Source: Calditrichota bacterium (GTDB lineage: Bacteria; Electryoneota; RPQS01). From it: a stretch of DNA of 64,000 nucleotides. The notes under the pieces are model-generated. The model was not told where the DNA came from. It saw only the letters and a program-made list of their open reading frames with translations, and did not search any database. Both the position numbers and the translations under genes were made by a program. The stretch is taken from positions 1,240,001 to 1,304,000 of the forward strand of contig JACJVZ010000001.1 in the NCBI GenBank assembly GCA_020637445.1, in the 5' to 3' direction. The number at the start of each line of letters is the position of its first letter. Position 1 is the stretch's first letter. This document shows positions 52,976 through 61,478 of this stretch, piece after piece.

Positions 52976-54073
52976 TTAGATTACCGATTGCTCTGCGGAT
53001 CCTGCACTCTGAATCGTTGAATACAGGGAACGCGGAAGCATTACCGTCAGTTCAAGGCCATTCACTTCGCCCGCGCGAGCAAGAATGCCGCCGCCCAACG
53101 ATTCCGACAGCAGCCTTGCAACGTCGAAATCGAATTTACTTCCTGTCATGACACCGGTCGCGTCGACATTGGATTTGCTTGAGCGCGTCAACCACTCCAA
53201 TTGCTCTTGAGAGGCTATCTCTCCATTGTCCCGCAGCGCAATCTCGACGTATTCATCTGAGTCTCTTAGTTCGATGTCGATTTGGCCCGAATGAGTAAGA
53301 CGCAGAATCATGAAATCGATGAGGTTTCCCAAGATGCGGCTGATAGCCAATGATTGTCCAAAAAAGTTGATTTCGTTCTCGGGACCAGTAAACTGTATAA
53401 TGATCTGTCTGCGTTCGCTTTCGTTTTTGTGAACTTCGACAGTCTCACGAATAACGTCCGACAAGTCAAACACGGACGATTCTTCGTTGGAGTTGTAATT
53501 TCCGCGGCTCATCAAGAGATTATCGATGTTTCGCGACATCGTATCGATTTCCTCTGCCACAATTCTTCCAAACCTGTTCTTCGCATCCGCGGGCATTGCA
53601 TCCAGCTTATTCAAAGAGAAAACGTATCCCTTGATAAGCCCCATGGATGCGCGCACGGCATATTCCAGTGCGGCTTGTGCGTTCTCTTGAGCCCCCCACA
53701 ATTTCTCTTCGATATTTGCTTCCTCGGTGACGTCCCTCGCGATGCCGACAATCATGTTTGCGTCCGGACCGCTTAAGACTGGCGACTCAACGACACTTAG
53801 AACTTTCGAATCACCTTTCGCCGAACGCAGCCTGCGGATCACTCGTTCGCTCTTGCGGTGATCCGCAACGAGCTGCCACGTTCGCAGTGCAATTGGACGC
53901 TCTTCGTCCACAAAATATGAGAGCAGGTTGGTTTTAGTTTCCGGCGGCTGGTTTAGCCCCAGAAACGACCACATTTTATCGTTGCCGCTCTTGATTGCGC
54001 CGCCTTTGTCGACGACGTATACTGCGTCAGCGGCCCAATGCTGTATCAGTTCGCCGAACACCGCACTGTCCAT
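52976..54073 (-). CDS. PAS-domain protein with degenerate histidine-kinase core
   Basis: 365 residues from the ATG at 54073 (GAAGGA six bases upstream). PAS-like sensor at about 8-115 ending in GIARDVTEE. The following helical hairpin aligns with a HisKA dimerisation domain but has YAVRASMGLIKGY (138-150) where HELRTPLxxIxGY is expected: Tyr138 replaces the phospho-accepting His, while Arg141 and Gly149-Tyr150 remain. The HATPase region has an eroded N-box (LGNLIDFM, Asn250), a G1 box DNGE lacking the second Gly, and LGGG near 328. No membrane helix. It is probably a pseudokinase or ATP sensor that acts with the adjacent receiver. It lies 32 bp upstream of pilMN. Confidence 0.75.
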   Translation of the reverse strand: MDSAVFGELIQHWAADAVYVVDKGGAIKSGNDKMWSFLGLNQPPETKTNLLSYFVDEERPIALRTWQLVADHRKSERVIRRLRSAKGDSKVLSVVESPVLSGPDANMIVGIARDVTEEANIEEKLWGAQENAQAALEYAVRASMGLIKGYVFSLNKLDAMPADAKNRFGRIVAEEIDTMSRNIDNLLMSRGNYNSNEESSVFDLSDVIRETVEVHKNESERRQIIIQFTGPENEINFFGQSLAISRILGNLIDFMILRLTHSGQIDIELRDSDEYVEIALRDNGEIASQEQLEWLTRSSKSNVDATGVMTGSKFDFDVARLLSESLGGGILARAGEVNGLELTVMLPRSLYSTIQSAGSAEQSVI

Positions 54074-54101
54074 TTGCTTTCCTTCGGTTCCGTTACTCAT
54101 T

Positions 54102-54479
54102 TCAGTTGACAGATGTAGCAGTCTTTCCCAAAGCCTGCTCGATCGCACTGGTAATCTCCGAGTGCGTAAACGGCTTAAATACTCTATATGAATTTTTGGG
54201 GAGCTTTATGTCCCGCGCTCCCGTCCACGCACTTACGAAAATGATCGGTGTATCCGCGGACGATGAAGTCTGTCGAAGCTCATGTGCCAGCGAAACACCG
54301 TTTAGGCTTCCCATGAGAACGTCCAAAACGATTACGTGCGGCGCATGACGACTGACGAGTTCGGGAAGTTCGCTGCCGTTTGTTCCCGTCGCGACATCGT
54401 ATCCATCACTCTCGAGCATCATCCTCAGCAAGTCGAGATAACGCGAGTCATCGTCCATCAGCAAGATTCGAGTTTTCAT
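54102..54479 (-). CDS. CheY-like single-domain response regulator
   Basis: 125 residues from the ATG at 54479 (an ATG ten codons earlier overlaps the upstream gene and is less likely). Receiver with acidic pocket Asp9-Asp10-Asp11 (MDDD), phospho-acceptor Asp53 (VLDVLMG), Ser83 and Lys102 (FKPF), so phosphorylation-competent. No output domain. It sits between the AAA+ hybrid gene and the kinase-like gene, suggesting a signalling relay controlling the pilus, as PilG/PilH do in Pseudomonas. Confidence 0.9.
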   Translation of the reverse strand: MKTRILLMDDDSRYLDLLRMMLESDGYDVATGTNGSELPELVSRHAPHVIVLDVLMGSLNGVSLAHELRQTSSSADTPIIFVSAWTGARDIKLPKNSYRVFKPFTHSEITSAIEQALGKTATSVN

Positions 54480-54489
54480 CCTAATTCTA

Positions 54490-55674
54490 TCAGGTTGCGC
54501 TGTGTTCATCCAATATCGTTTTGGTCTTCAATGCGAAGTCTCGCAATGAATTCCAAGTTGCTTCGCCATCTTCACAGGAGTCCAGCACGTTTCGCAGTGC
54601 TCCTGCATACTTCGACGGACATCTGGACTCGACAACCATGTCCAGCGTCGCCTTTGACGGCAATTGCATCTGAATAACGGTCCCCGCCGACAACACTTCA
54701 CGCAGAAGCTGGGAAACCGGACCTTCAAGCTGATCTTCTTGACCGAGACTGAGCACGATGGCGGCACCGTGCTCGCGCATGTTTGCGACACTTCTGGCAA
54801 ACCATGATTCTGCCTCTTCGTGCCCCCAAAGTCCGGCAAAGTCATCCACCAGCAATGTCGACGCTTCGCGCAGTTCATAAGACAAAGCGTCCAGCAGTCC
54901 CGCTAACTTATAATCGGCGTAAAGAGTCTTCAGCTCTTCACCAGAAACAAAGACCCCTTTCAAAACTGGATCCTTCGCCATTCTGTAGTTTCTGATCGCT
55001 GCCAGTAAGTGAGTTCTTCCTGAGTGCTCAGGACCGACGAGAACCAATGGGAAATTTATCGCGTCATATTCGCCAGAGGCAATTTGTTTTGCAAGTTCCC
55101 GCGCTTGCATGACACCTTCATGAAGCACGAAAGTCTCAAACGACTGCGCCCATGCCGGCCGTAATCCCCACATTCCCACGGACGAATCCCGCTGCGAGAC
55201 GCTGTCGGAAGTAACAGAACCTGCCACCTGTTCGTCTCCATAGTAGACGTACAAAGCGTGTTCAATCGCGTCGATGTCAGTTGCGAGCAGTACAATGTCA
55301 TAGTCCGTCACATTCCGCAGCCCGTCCCGCACTCTACCTTCGTCCGCATCCGCGGCAGCCACGACAAGCGTGTTTCCGCTGCGACGAATGGGTACGCACT
55401 TTAGGTCGACGGCTACTCTGCGCGGCACGTGCCTAACCGCTTCAAGATCAATTTGTACGTCTTCCAATTTTACGGAGCGTATCTCCTGCAGACTTACAAG
55501 TATGCGATCCAGCTCGGCCGCCGAAAGAAGTTCAAGCTCAACCAATGCGTCGCTGAAGCTGATTTCTGATTCTCCCTGCAGCTCTTTGGCGAGTTGCAGC
55601 TGTTCTTCGCTAATCAGCTCGGTACTCTGAATCTGCTGTTCGAGCTTGTTCTCTAAAGCACTGCTAATTTTCAT
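54490..55674 (-). CDS. MshEN-like domain fused to DnaA-like AAA+ domain
   Basis: 394 residues. Residues about 18-146 resemble the N-terminal (MshEN/T2SSE_N) domain of pilus extension ATPases: LISEEQLQLAKEL, SDALVELELLSAAELDRIL, then VPRRVAVDLKCVPIRRSGNTLVVAAADADE. But no GspE/PilB motor domain follows. Instead residues about 178-350 match a DnaA/RuvB-type AAA+ core: GPEHSGRTHLLAAIRNYR (214-231), LLVDDFAGLWG (Walker B, Asp277-Asp278), LSLGQ, and LLREVLSAGTVIQMQLPS (sensor region). Walker A has Arg220 where Lys is expected, so ATP hydrolysis is doubtful. The MshEN motif repeats are partly eroded. It overlaps the DUF4388 gene by 11 bp. Function unknown; an adaptor or regulator of the pilus motor is my inference. 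Confidence 0.72.
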   Translation of the reverse strand: MKISSALENKLEQQIQSTELISEEQLQLAKELQGESEISFSDALVELELLSAAELDRILVSLQEIRSVKLEDVQIDLEAVRHVPRRVAVDLKCVPIRRSGNTLVVAAADADEGRVRDGLRNVTDYDIVLLATDIDAIEHALYVYYGDEQVAGSVTSDSVSQRDSSVGMWGLRPAWAQSFETFVLHEGVMQARELAKQIASGEYDAINFPLVLVGPEHSGRTHLLAAIRNYRMAKDPVLKGVFVSGEELKTLYADYKLAGLLDALSYELREASTLLVDDFAGLWGHEEAESWFARSVANMREHGAAIVLSLGQEDQLEGPVSQLLREVLSAGTVIQMQLPSKATLDMVVESRCPSKYAGALRNVLDSCEDGEATWNSLRDFALKTKTILDEHSAT

Positions 55675-56326
55675 TTCTTGAGGTGCTTGTGTTTAGTCTT
55701 TCTAACTCATGCCAAAGCTCACTACCCGCCCACATTAGCTCCGTTGTTGAGATTGTCTCATCGGCGATGATCCGCAGTTGGCGGTTGCCATACTGCTGAG
55801 TCCATCGGGCACCGCGCGGATCTTTCTCAACCATCGTACGAGCTTCGCTCGAGACACGGCCGCCATCACTTTCTTTCGACTCGTTGGAATTCGAAAGCAC
55901 ACCGCTCTCCATGAGTTTTCTCATCTCAAAACTTTGAAGACCCGTAACTTTTTGTTTTAACTCTCCGAACTTCTTTTGCAGTCGCAAATGAAGCGGGACA
56001 GGGACGTGCATCGAGGCGCTCTTCTTGTCAGCGCCTGAAATTCGCATCGCGCGAAGCAGACGCACGGTATCAACTCGGATTGTTCTCTGCGGAGGCAGCG
56101 CGTCCGGTTCTTCGCTGAACTCCAACAATGTATGTCCCTTAAGCGACTCGAGCGCTTTCCATCCCGTTTCTCCATCCGGATTTTCTGCGTGCGCCAGGTT
56201 TCCCCTAACGAACCACACTAACAACTCTTGCGTATCGGAGCGCAGGCAGACCAACCCTGAATATCTGCTCGTCCGACATCGATCGAGCGTGGTAATCAAC
56301 GTGCTCCTTCCGTCGGCATTCATCAT
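55664..56326 (-). CDS. DUF4388/PATAN-like domain protein
   Basis: 220 residues; GGAGG upstream; ATG at 56326 or 56323, overlapping the pilT stop. The N-terminal 75 residues follow the DUF4388/PATAN pattern: short strand with SGLVCLRS, LLVWFVRGNLAHAENPDGETGWKAL, then a hydrophobic-G-hydrophobic segment (KGHTLLEFSEEP). Middle and C-terminal parts (a basic helix LRLQKKFGELKQKV and a Ser/Glu-rich linker) match nothing I know. In cyanobacteria PATAN proteins are known to bind pilus motor components such as PilB1, which fits the neighbour pilT. The domain call is moderate. Confidence 0.7.
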   Translation of the reverse strand: MMNADGRSTLITTLDRCRTSRYSGLVCLRSDTQELLVWFVRGNLAHAENPDGETGWKALESLKGHTLLEFSEEPDALPPQRTIRVDTVRLLRAMRISGADKKSASMHVPVPLHLRLQKKFGELKQKVTGLQSFEMRKLMESGVLSNSNESKESDGGRVSSEARTMVEKDPRGARWTQQYGNRQLRIIADETISTTELMWAGSELWHELERLNTSTSRNEN

Positions 56327-57420
56327 CCGACCTCCGCCAACCGCGAGCCGGACGATTTTATGCCACGCACGGCCATCTCCAAATCGTTCGGGTTGTTTGC
56401 ATTCTCAACAGCCGTCTCATACGATATTGCGCCTAAGTTGTACAATCCAAGAATGGACTGATCAAACGACTGCATACCGTGTGTACCTTGGTCGTCCTCG
56501 ATTAGACCATGAATCAAATGCATCTTGTCCGTTTGGGTAAGACACTCCCTTACTGCTGCTGTATTGATCATGATTTCGACCAACGGGATACGGCCTTTGC
56601 CGTCCTTTTTCGGCACGAGACGTTGCGAAATAACGGATTGGAGTGAACCCGAAAGCATAGCGCGGATCTGCGCCTGTTCATTGAGTGGGAAAAACGATAT
56701 GATACGGTTAACGGCTTCGACGGCGTTCAGCGTGTGGAGCGAAGTGAGAACAAGGTGTCCGGTTTCCGCGGCCTGCAACGCGATCTTCATGGTCATTTGA
56801 TCGCGGATCTCGCCGACCATAATTATGTCGGGATCCTCGCGAAGTGCATGTGTCAAAGCGGCCAGAAACGACTCCGTGTCAATCATTACTTCTCGCTGCG
56901 CGATCAGTGATTTCTTGTTTGAGAACACGAACTCAATCGGATCCTCAATCGTGAGGATATTTACGCTGCGAGTTTGATTGATGTGCTCTATCATCGACGC
57001 CATAGTCGTCGATTTGCCCGATCCGGTCGCGCCGGTCAACAAAATAATTCCCCGCATGCTTGAACACATCTTCTCAATGGCGGGCGGAAGCCCCAACTCT
57101 TTGAAACCGGGAACCACAGTCTTGATTGCACGAAAAGCCAACGCCGGCGTGCCCTTCTGGAAGTACGCGTTGATACGTACACGACCGTGACCGGGAACCG
57201 TTAATGCAAGATCGAGTTCCTTCTCTTTCATGAAGCGGTCCAACTGTCCGGTCGTCAACGTTTCACCGAGCAAAGCGCTCATCTCGCGCTCGCTCACCGG
57301 TTCTGGTCGAGTTCCGAAGAGACTGCCGTCAATGCGCAAAACAGGCACGCTGCCCACGCGCAAGTGAAGGTCAGATGCTTTCTTGGTAAACAGCAGCTCG
57401 AGTAGCCCTTTTAGTTCCAT
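56323..57420 (-). CDS. pilT: Twitching motility retraction ATPase PilT
   Basis: 365 residues, the normal length. N-terminal PAS-like domain with KKASDLHLRVGSVPVLRIDG; Walker A GATGSGKST (130-138); Asp box TIEDPIEF; Walker B DPDIIMVGEIRD; His box TGHLVLTSLHT; and AIRxxxxR-type C-terminal features (IRAMLSGSLQSVISQRL). A hexameric motor depolymerising the pilus. No pilB extension ATPase or pilC is in the window. The stop overlaps the DUF4388 gene. Confidence 0.97.
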   Translation of the reverse strand: MELKGLLELLFTKKASDLHLRVGSVPVLRIDGSLFGTRPEPVSEREMSALLGETLTTGQLDRFMKEKELDLALTVPGHGRVRINAYFQKGTPALAFRAIKTVVPGFKELGLPPAIEKMCSSMRGIILLTGATGSGKSTTMASMIEHINQTRSVNILTIEDPIEFVFSNKKSLIAQREVMIDTESFLAALTHALREDPDIIMVGEIRDQMTMKIALQAAETGHLVLTSLHTLNAVEAVNRIISFFPLNEQAQIRAMLSGSLQSVISQRLVPKKDGKGRIPLVEIMINTAAVRECLTQTDKMHLIHGLIEDDQGTHGMQSFDQSILGLYNLGAISYETAVENANNPNDLEMAVRGIKSSGSRLAEVG

Positions 57421-57440
57421 TGCCCTTTGCCCGTTAGTTT

Positions 57441-58610
57441 CTATTGTGCTGCACGTAAACGGCTTATAAGCGTCGCGGCATCCGATTCAAAACCGGATCC
57501 GGCTCCAACTCTTTCGAGACACGATAAGGCAGCGTCCGTGTTGCCAAGCATCTCGTTAAGCACTCCCATATGGTAGTTTAGCTCGTCTTGAACATCCGAC
57601 TCCGCATCAACAACGGCGGTTTCTTCTTCAAGCAGTCGCAATGCCCGGTGCGGATCGTTCGAGTTCTTGAAGCACTGCGCAAGCTCAATAGTCGCTTTGC
57701 TGCGGAGCGTACGGTCTCTTCGCGCAGTTTGAAACTCGGTGATCGCAGCGTCCCACAATTTCATTTCAGCATAAACGACACCGAGATCGTAGTGGTCTTT
57801 ACCTTGACCTGCCGGGAGATCCTCTTCCTCTGAAGTTTCCGGAACCTCAAACTCAATTGGTGACACGGGCGTGTCGCCGAAGGAGCCATTTGCCTGAGAG
57901 TACGCTGGAGTATCATGTTGTACGAACGTAATGTCGCCGCTATTCCAGTCCGCGTCGAGAGATTGCATGCCATCATCATCGCTCTGCTCCGCCGAAGAGT
58001 TGGTCTCCTGCTCGGGGACTTCGAACATCACAGGTTGTTCTTCCGCCTCTTCCCTTTCAGGCTGGATCTGCATACGACTTACATACGCTTGCAGGTCACG
58101 CTCCAGCTCGATATCCTCGAGTTTGCACTCGTCAAGAAGCTGCGTCAACTCCTCAAGCAAATGCGGCTGGCGAATCTCGCAGCTTATCACTTTACGGAAC
58201 CAACTTTTGATTTCCGTGCTCGTAGCGTGTTTCGCAAGTTTTGTAAATGAGCGAAACGCCGAGATAGCATCTGCGAAATAGTCAAGACCAAGGTAGGCTT
58301 CGGAGATAACAAGATGTACTCCGGTTTCCTCCGGGCACCTCTTTACCATTTTTCGCCCAATGCCGAGCACGTTTTCGTGCAGACTCTCCTGAGCAAAGCC
58401 GTCCAGCGCACGCTGCCACGAAACACTTGCGCCATTGACATCCCCAGAACCATACTGGATGTCTCCGAGCAAATTCCATTGAGCAAAATCCTGCTCATCG
58501 GCATGCACTTGCTCTTCGTAATATGGCAGAGCAGTTTTCCACTTTCCGGCACGAAGCGCAAGCCTCGCTTTTATCTCGGGCGTCTTCTTGGTCTTAATCG
58601 AGAAGTTCAT
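57441..58610 (-). CDS. TPR-repeat protein of the pilus operon
   Basis: 389 residues; AAAGGACG before the ATG. No signal peptide or membrane helix, so cytoplasmic. TPR-like helix pairs at about 10-130 (AGKWKTALPYYEEQV, WNLLGDIQYGSGDVNGASVSWQRAL, YLGLDYFADAISAFRSF) and again at about 268-388 (YDLGVVYAEMKLWDAAITEFQTA, AQCFKNSNDPHRALRLLEEE, LNEMLGNTDAALSCLERV). They are separated by an acidic, Ser/Gln-rich linker. Probably a scaffold for motor or regulatory proteins; partner unknown. Confidence 0.8.
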   Translation of the reverse strand: MNFSIKTKKTPEIKARLALRAGKWKTALPYYEEQVHADEQDFAQWNLLGDIQYGSGDVNGASVSWQRALDGFAQESLHENVLGIGRKMVKRCPEETGVHLVISEAYLGLDYFADAISAFRSFTKLAKHATSTEIKSWFRKVISCEIRQPHLLEELTQLLDECKLEDIELERDLQAYVSRMQIQPEREEAEEQPVMFEVPEQETNSSAEQSDDDGMQSLDADWNSGDITFVQHDTPAYSQANGSFGDTPVSPIEFEVPETSEEEDLPAGQGKDHYDLGVVYAEMKLWDAAITEFQTARRDRTLRSKATIELAQCFKNSNDPHRALRLLEEETAVVDAESDVQDELNYHMGVLNEMLGNTDAALSCLERVGAGSGFESDAATLISRLRAAQ

Positions 58611-58621
58611 TTTCGCGTCCT

Positions 58622-60274
58622 TTAACTAATCTGGCGCCATGCGCCTCTCTGTACTGTGTGAACTTTCGGTGTTCCCGGAGGCCAGTTGTCAGGATCAAGC
58701 AGATCCGTGTCAAATCCCCAATTTCGATTTGGGGCCGTGTAATAGCTTCCGTAACTCCATGCGGTAGTCGCAAAGCGGCTGAACCACAAGTCTATCATAC
58801 TACCTCGGTACGTCACAGTCTTGCCGCTCCAGTTCTCAAGGAATCGCAGCAAATTCTCAAGTCCGCCGCTATACGATCCACCGTCAACAGACGGGACATG
58901 ACCGGTCATAATGCAAACATTGACGCTCATGTTCGTCGGCGTGCGATTGCCAAGTGAAAGACTTGAGTTGGCGTCGCTCCAATTAGGTGACAAGAACGTG
59001 ATGGCATCGCAAAGCAATGCAGATCCCTTTTTTGCGACCGTGTTGTAATTTCCCCAAACATATAGCGGAAGATCCGTTGCGATAGTAAGTCCACCCACCG
59101 GAAGTGACGTTGCGTTCTTGACGCGCACGGCAGGATCGGACCCGCGGTAGTCGCTGACATAGATAATGCCGTTCGCCGGCCAACTGCTGTCCGAAAGCAT
59201 GGTTGCCACATTTATTTCAACGACGTCCATCCACTTGTTTTCGCGATCGTCGTAGAATTTGTTCACGGTATATGTGAAGTAGCTTGGAACGGCAAGCGCC
59301 GCGCCCGAGCTGTCAAAACATGCACCGTCAACGTAGCGTATTCCGGCTTTGTACCAATACTTCGATTCACGTTCTTGTGCGCCGTCGGTCAGCGTGTCTC
59401 CGCGCTCGACGACCTCATGTTGGTCGGCCGCCGGCGGCAACGGCAGCTTGAGTGTTGTCATTCCGTGCGCAGCGTCACGCACTTGGCCGCCCCATAGCGA
59501 CAAAGATTCCGTTGCCCAATCCGCTTGCCTGTTGTCCAACCAATATGCGCCGCGCCAAACGTTTTGGTAGACTCCAAGCTGGTCCTTTATGCGAACCGAA
59601 CCGGGAGGATCGACGTGACCGCCGTCTTTGCGGTGATGCCAGTATTTGCCGCCGCAAGTCACATACGAATTGCAGCTAATGCCAGACTCCGCGCCCATAT
59701 ACAGGTTCGCGTTCGAATGGACCCGACCTTCAAAGGTCATGTTTGGGCCGGGGAATATTTCGAGGTCTTCATCGTAGAACACGCCGAACTGAAACAGCGG
59801 AATAAACTGGTGTTGAATTTCCCTGTTCAAAGTCGTGGATGTTCTGCCTGATTGAGCACGAGCCGTGATGTTATACCTCGTCACAAATCCGATCAGACCC
59901 ATGTAGTCCCCGGCCGTAATGATCTCTTGAGTCGGCGCACCGTCTTGACTAATATCAAACAGATCGTACGTATACCCTGACATGTTCGGATAAGGCAAAG
60001 AATCAAGCGCCGCTTCCGTCGGATCGAGGTTGTTCTGCAGAAGCTGCTTGAGTTCGCCCGTGCCCCACTCTATCGCGGCCTCCGCCGCATAGAAGGTTCT
60101 CGTTTCATCCAGCGTCGTCGTCTCCACCTTTGCGGTGCCCAACGAATTTAGAGACGAAGTCGTGGCAATAAACATTAATCCCGCGAGCATGACGACCGCA
60201 GCGATCATGATCATGCCCTTTTGCCGCTCACGAAGCCCTTGCTTGCCCTTCAGTTGTCCATGTCTATTTCGCAT
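58622..60274 (-). CDS. PilX-type minor pilin/pilus assembly protein with large exposed domain
   Basis: 550 residues; GAGGA six bases upstream. A basic N-terminus with KG then a hydrophobic helix (about 21-40, MIMIAAVVMLAGLMFIATTSS), as in PilX_N proteins; Glu5 of true pilins is missing. The LDETRTFYAAEAAIEWG stretch is typical of PilX/PulK-like proteins. The rest resembles DUF4900-type domains (FGVFYDEDLEIFPGPNMTFEGRVHSNANLYMG). It probably joins minor pilins PilV and PilW in a priming or tip complex. It starts 15 bp after pilW. Confidence 0.82.
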   Translation of the reverse strand: MRNRHGQLKGKQGLRERQKGMIMIAAVVMLAGLMFIATTSSLNSLGTAKVETTTLDETRTFYAAEAAIEWGTGELKQLLQNNLDPTEAALDSLPYPNMSGYTYDLFDISQDGAPTQEIITAGDYMGLIGFVTRYNITARAQSGRTSTTLNREIQHQFIPLFQFGVFYDEDLEIFPGPNMTFEGRVHSNANLYMGAESGISCNSYVTCGGKYWHHRKDGGHVDPPGSVRIKDQLGVYQNVWRGAYWLDNRQADWATESLSLWGGQVRDAAHGMTTLKLPLPPAADQHEVVERGDTLTDGAQERESKYWYKAGIRYVDGACFDSSGAALAVPSYFTYTVNKFYDDRENKWMDVVEINVATMLSDSSWPANGIIYVSDYRGSDPAVRVKNATSLPVGGLTIATDLPLYVWGNYNTVAKKGSALLCDAITFLSPNWSDANSSLSLGNRTPTNMSVNVCIMTGHVPSVDGGSYSGGLENLLRFLENWSGKTVTYRGSMIDLWFSRFATTAWSYGSYYTAPNRNWGFDTDLLDPDNWPPGTPKVHTVQRGAWRQIS

Positions 60275-60289
60275 GTTCGTCCTCGGGCG

Positions 60290-61060
60290 TTAAGATTGAT
60301 TTAAATTCAAATTTCTGCCGCGAATCATAAACCGGTACACTTCACGGTGATAGCCGTCGTACCAGTACTGACCATCGGGCAGCACGACATAGTCGCTGTG
60401 TTCTTGGTTTTCGCTTTCTTCTGATCGAACGACGAGCGTGATTTCAATCGCAGTAACCCGCAATCGCTGTCCCAGTGAAAGAACGTAGCCGCCTGATGGA
60501 ATCGGACCCGACTGCGGCAATTCATCACCGCGATTGTCGTAATATCGAAAGATGATCGCTTCGATGTTTCTGCCGAGTATGCGTTCGGTTCGCTGACCCC
60601 ATCGTACGGAATCACGTTGCCATTCCCACAAGTCTTGCTGAATGCCATCGTCGTTTTGCCAATACCCAATGGTCTCAGTCAGCGAGTCATTGTCAATATC
60701 GCAACTCATTACCAAACTGTAAGTCGAAGCGTATTCGATCGGCTCATGGAAACCATTGCTCCATGTGAGGTCAGGAACGTCACGATCGATGTCATTGCTG
60801 TCGCCGTCAATATCTTCAGTCGCGAACAAACCCATCAACCTGATGTCTTTGACGACCCGCATCGCCAGCAAGCGGCCTTCTTTTGTCGCCGCGGCTCTAC
60901 TCTCTTCCTTGGCCGCCGTTGACGCAGCCACGTAGTAGAGGGAGAACAGCGAGACAAGAATCACCGCGCCGAGCGTCATGGCGATGGTCATCTCCAACAG
61001 GGAGCCACCCTTTTGTGCCCGAAGTTTTGCCCAGTTTTCGCCGTTTATGTGGCGGTTCAT
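60290..61060 (-). CDS. pilW: PilW-type prepilin
   Basis: 256 residues. Class III-like prepilin leader: AQKG cleaved before GSLLEMTIAM (Gly18/Gly19), giving Glu at mature position 5, followed by a long hydrophobic helix. The C-terminal domain has PilW features (VVKDIRLMGLF, YWQNDDGIQQDLW, IIFRYYDNRGDEL, LRVTAIEITLVVRSEE). Processing by a prepilin peptidase (not in window) is expected. Minor pilin priming assembly or forming the tip. Confidence 0.88.
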   Translation of the reverse strand: MNRHINGENWAKLRAQKGGSLLEMTIAMTLGAVILVSLFSLYYVAASTAAKEESRAAATKEGRLLAMRVVKDIRLMGLFATEDIDGDSNDIDRDVPDLTWSNGFHEPIEYASTYSLVMSCDIDNDSLTETIGYWQNDDGIQQDLWEWQRDSVRWGQRTERILGRNIEAIIFRYYDNRGDELPQSGPIPSGGYVLSLGQRLRVTAIEITLVVRSEESENQEHSDYVVLPDGQYWYDGYHREVYRFMIRGRNLNLNQS

Positions 61061-61074
61061 CTGTTCTTCGTCCT

Positions 61075-61455
61075 TTAGAGTTGCGCAACCATTGTGGTTG
61101 CTTCCGCGAAATGAAGATCATGATCGAAATAGATCTTCACTGTGATACGCTTGACCGTACCCAAGTCCGCCACCGATACGTAGCGCCTGAAATCCGGCTG
61201 GTCCGAATAGGAGTCGCCGTAGTCGGAGCTGACGGAAACAATGTTTGAGTATTGCGAGTTGCGTACTGTTTCAAGTTCCAATCTCAGGAGGTTGTTTGCC
61301 GTTTCCATTTTTTCGACGTAGCGGTTTGACTTCGCAATACCGACGAATGAAGCCATGACGACCACCAGCCCGCCCGTAACGATGAGTGTCGTAACCAACA
61401 CCTCAAGAAGCGTTACGCCGGCCTGCCATTTTCGTGCGATTCTCTTCATATTCAT
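61075..61455 (-). CDS. pilV: PilV-type prepilin
   Basis: 126 residues from the ATG at 61455, which has AGGAGG seven bases upstream. Prepilin leader ending QAG before VTLLEVLVTTLIVTGGLVVV (cleavage after Gly13, Glu at mature +5). The short C-terminal domain has few conserved features. Small size and position before pilW and pilX match PilV/FimT-like minor pilins. Confidence 0.87.
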   Translation of the reverse strand: MNMKRIARKWQAGVTLLEVLVTTLIVTGGLVVVMASFVGIAKSNRYVEKMETANNLLRLELETVRNSQYSNIVSVSSDYGDSYSDQPDFRRYVSVADLGTVKRITVKIYFDHDLHFAEATTMVAQL

Positions 61456-61478
61456 GTTCCACCTCCTGTCTGACAAAT

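Noticed and set aside
54102..54509. Earlier ATG for the receiver gene at 54509
   Set aside because: It overlaps the end of the upstream AAA+ hybrid gene and adds ten residues unlike a receiver N-terminus; the ATG at 54479 opens directly with the beta-1 strand.
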